64,000 bases of DNA, taken from Colius striatus. Lineage: Eukaryota; Chordata; Aves; Coliiformes; Coliidae. Shown here one piece after another: positions 61,810-64,000 of this stretch (positions are counted from its first letter, which is position 1; each line of letters opens with the position of its first letter). The position numbers were made by a program, and so were the translations under genes. The notes beneath the pieces are model-generated. The model saw only the letters and a program-made list of their open reading frames with translations, had not been told where the DNA came from and searched no databases. The stretch lies in NCBI RefSeq assembly GCF_028858725.1, contig NC_084767.1, forward strand, positions 2,097,501-2,161,500, read 5' to 3'.

Positions 61810-64000
<2,191 letters not shown>

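Overview
The window is vertebrate nuclear DNA, almost certainly from a bird. Exons are short, separated by introns of 0.6 to 5.4 kb with GT..AG ends. The recognisable mobile elements are CR1 retrotransposon fragments ending in the TCATAGAAT octamer typical of birds, plus eroded MIR-like relics. No Alu or L1 sequence was seen. CR1 copies such as those at 9547 and 42823 resemble those of non-galliform birds, but the species cannot be fixed by eye.

The only gene I can support is the 3' end of EBF1 (early B-cell factor 1, COE family), on the minus strand. Five consecutive coding pieces join in frame: 62416-62481, 61632-61809, 59936-60115, 56203-56397 and 50769-50800. Together they give 216 residues and a TGA stop. 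They cover the duplicated second helix of the HLH dimerisation motif and the whole Ser/Thr/Pro-rich C-terminal transactivation region. The upstream exons (DNA-binding domain, IPT/TIG domain, first HLH helix) lie beyond base 64000. The last exon holds only 32 coding bases, followed by an A/T-rich 3' UTR of about 3.2 kb. The UTR probably ends near 47580, where an ATTAAA hexamer is followed by GU-rich sequence.

Bases 1 to about 47580 are a gene desert downstream of EBF1. The many 60-180 codon open frames there show no family resemblance and overlap one another. The desert holds CR1 pieces (9547-9920, 23839-23945, 34990-35275, 35365-36213, 42823-43081), MIR-like relics, short microsatellites, and at least four pieces of what looks like one ancient palindromic repeat. 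Several TAAT-rich, repeat-free blocks look like candidate conserved enhancers, which is common around developmental regulators, but conservation cannot be tested here.

No clearly new gene system is present. The most notable signals are two G-quadruplex motifs on the mRNA strand of the EBF1 3' UTR that share a 14-base core, the neighbouring duplicated HLH exons, a POU-dimer-like palindrome at 19679-19695, and a hairpin-forming inverted repeat at 18454-18484.
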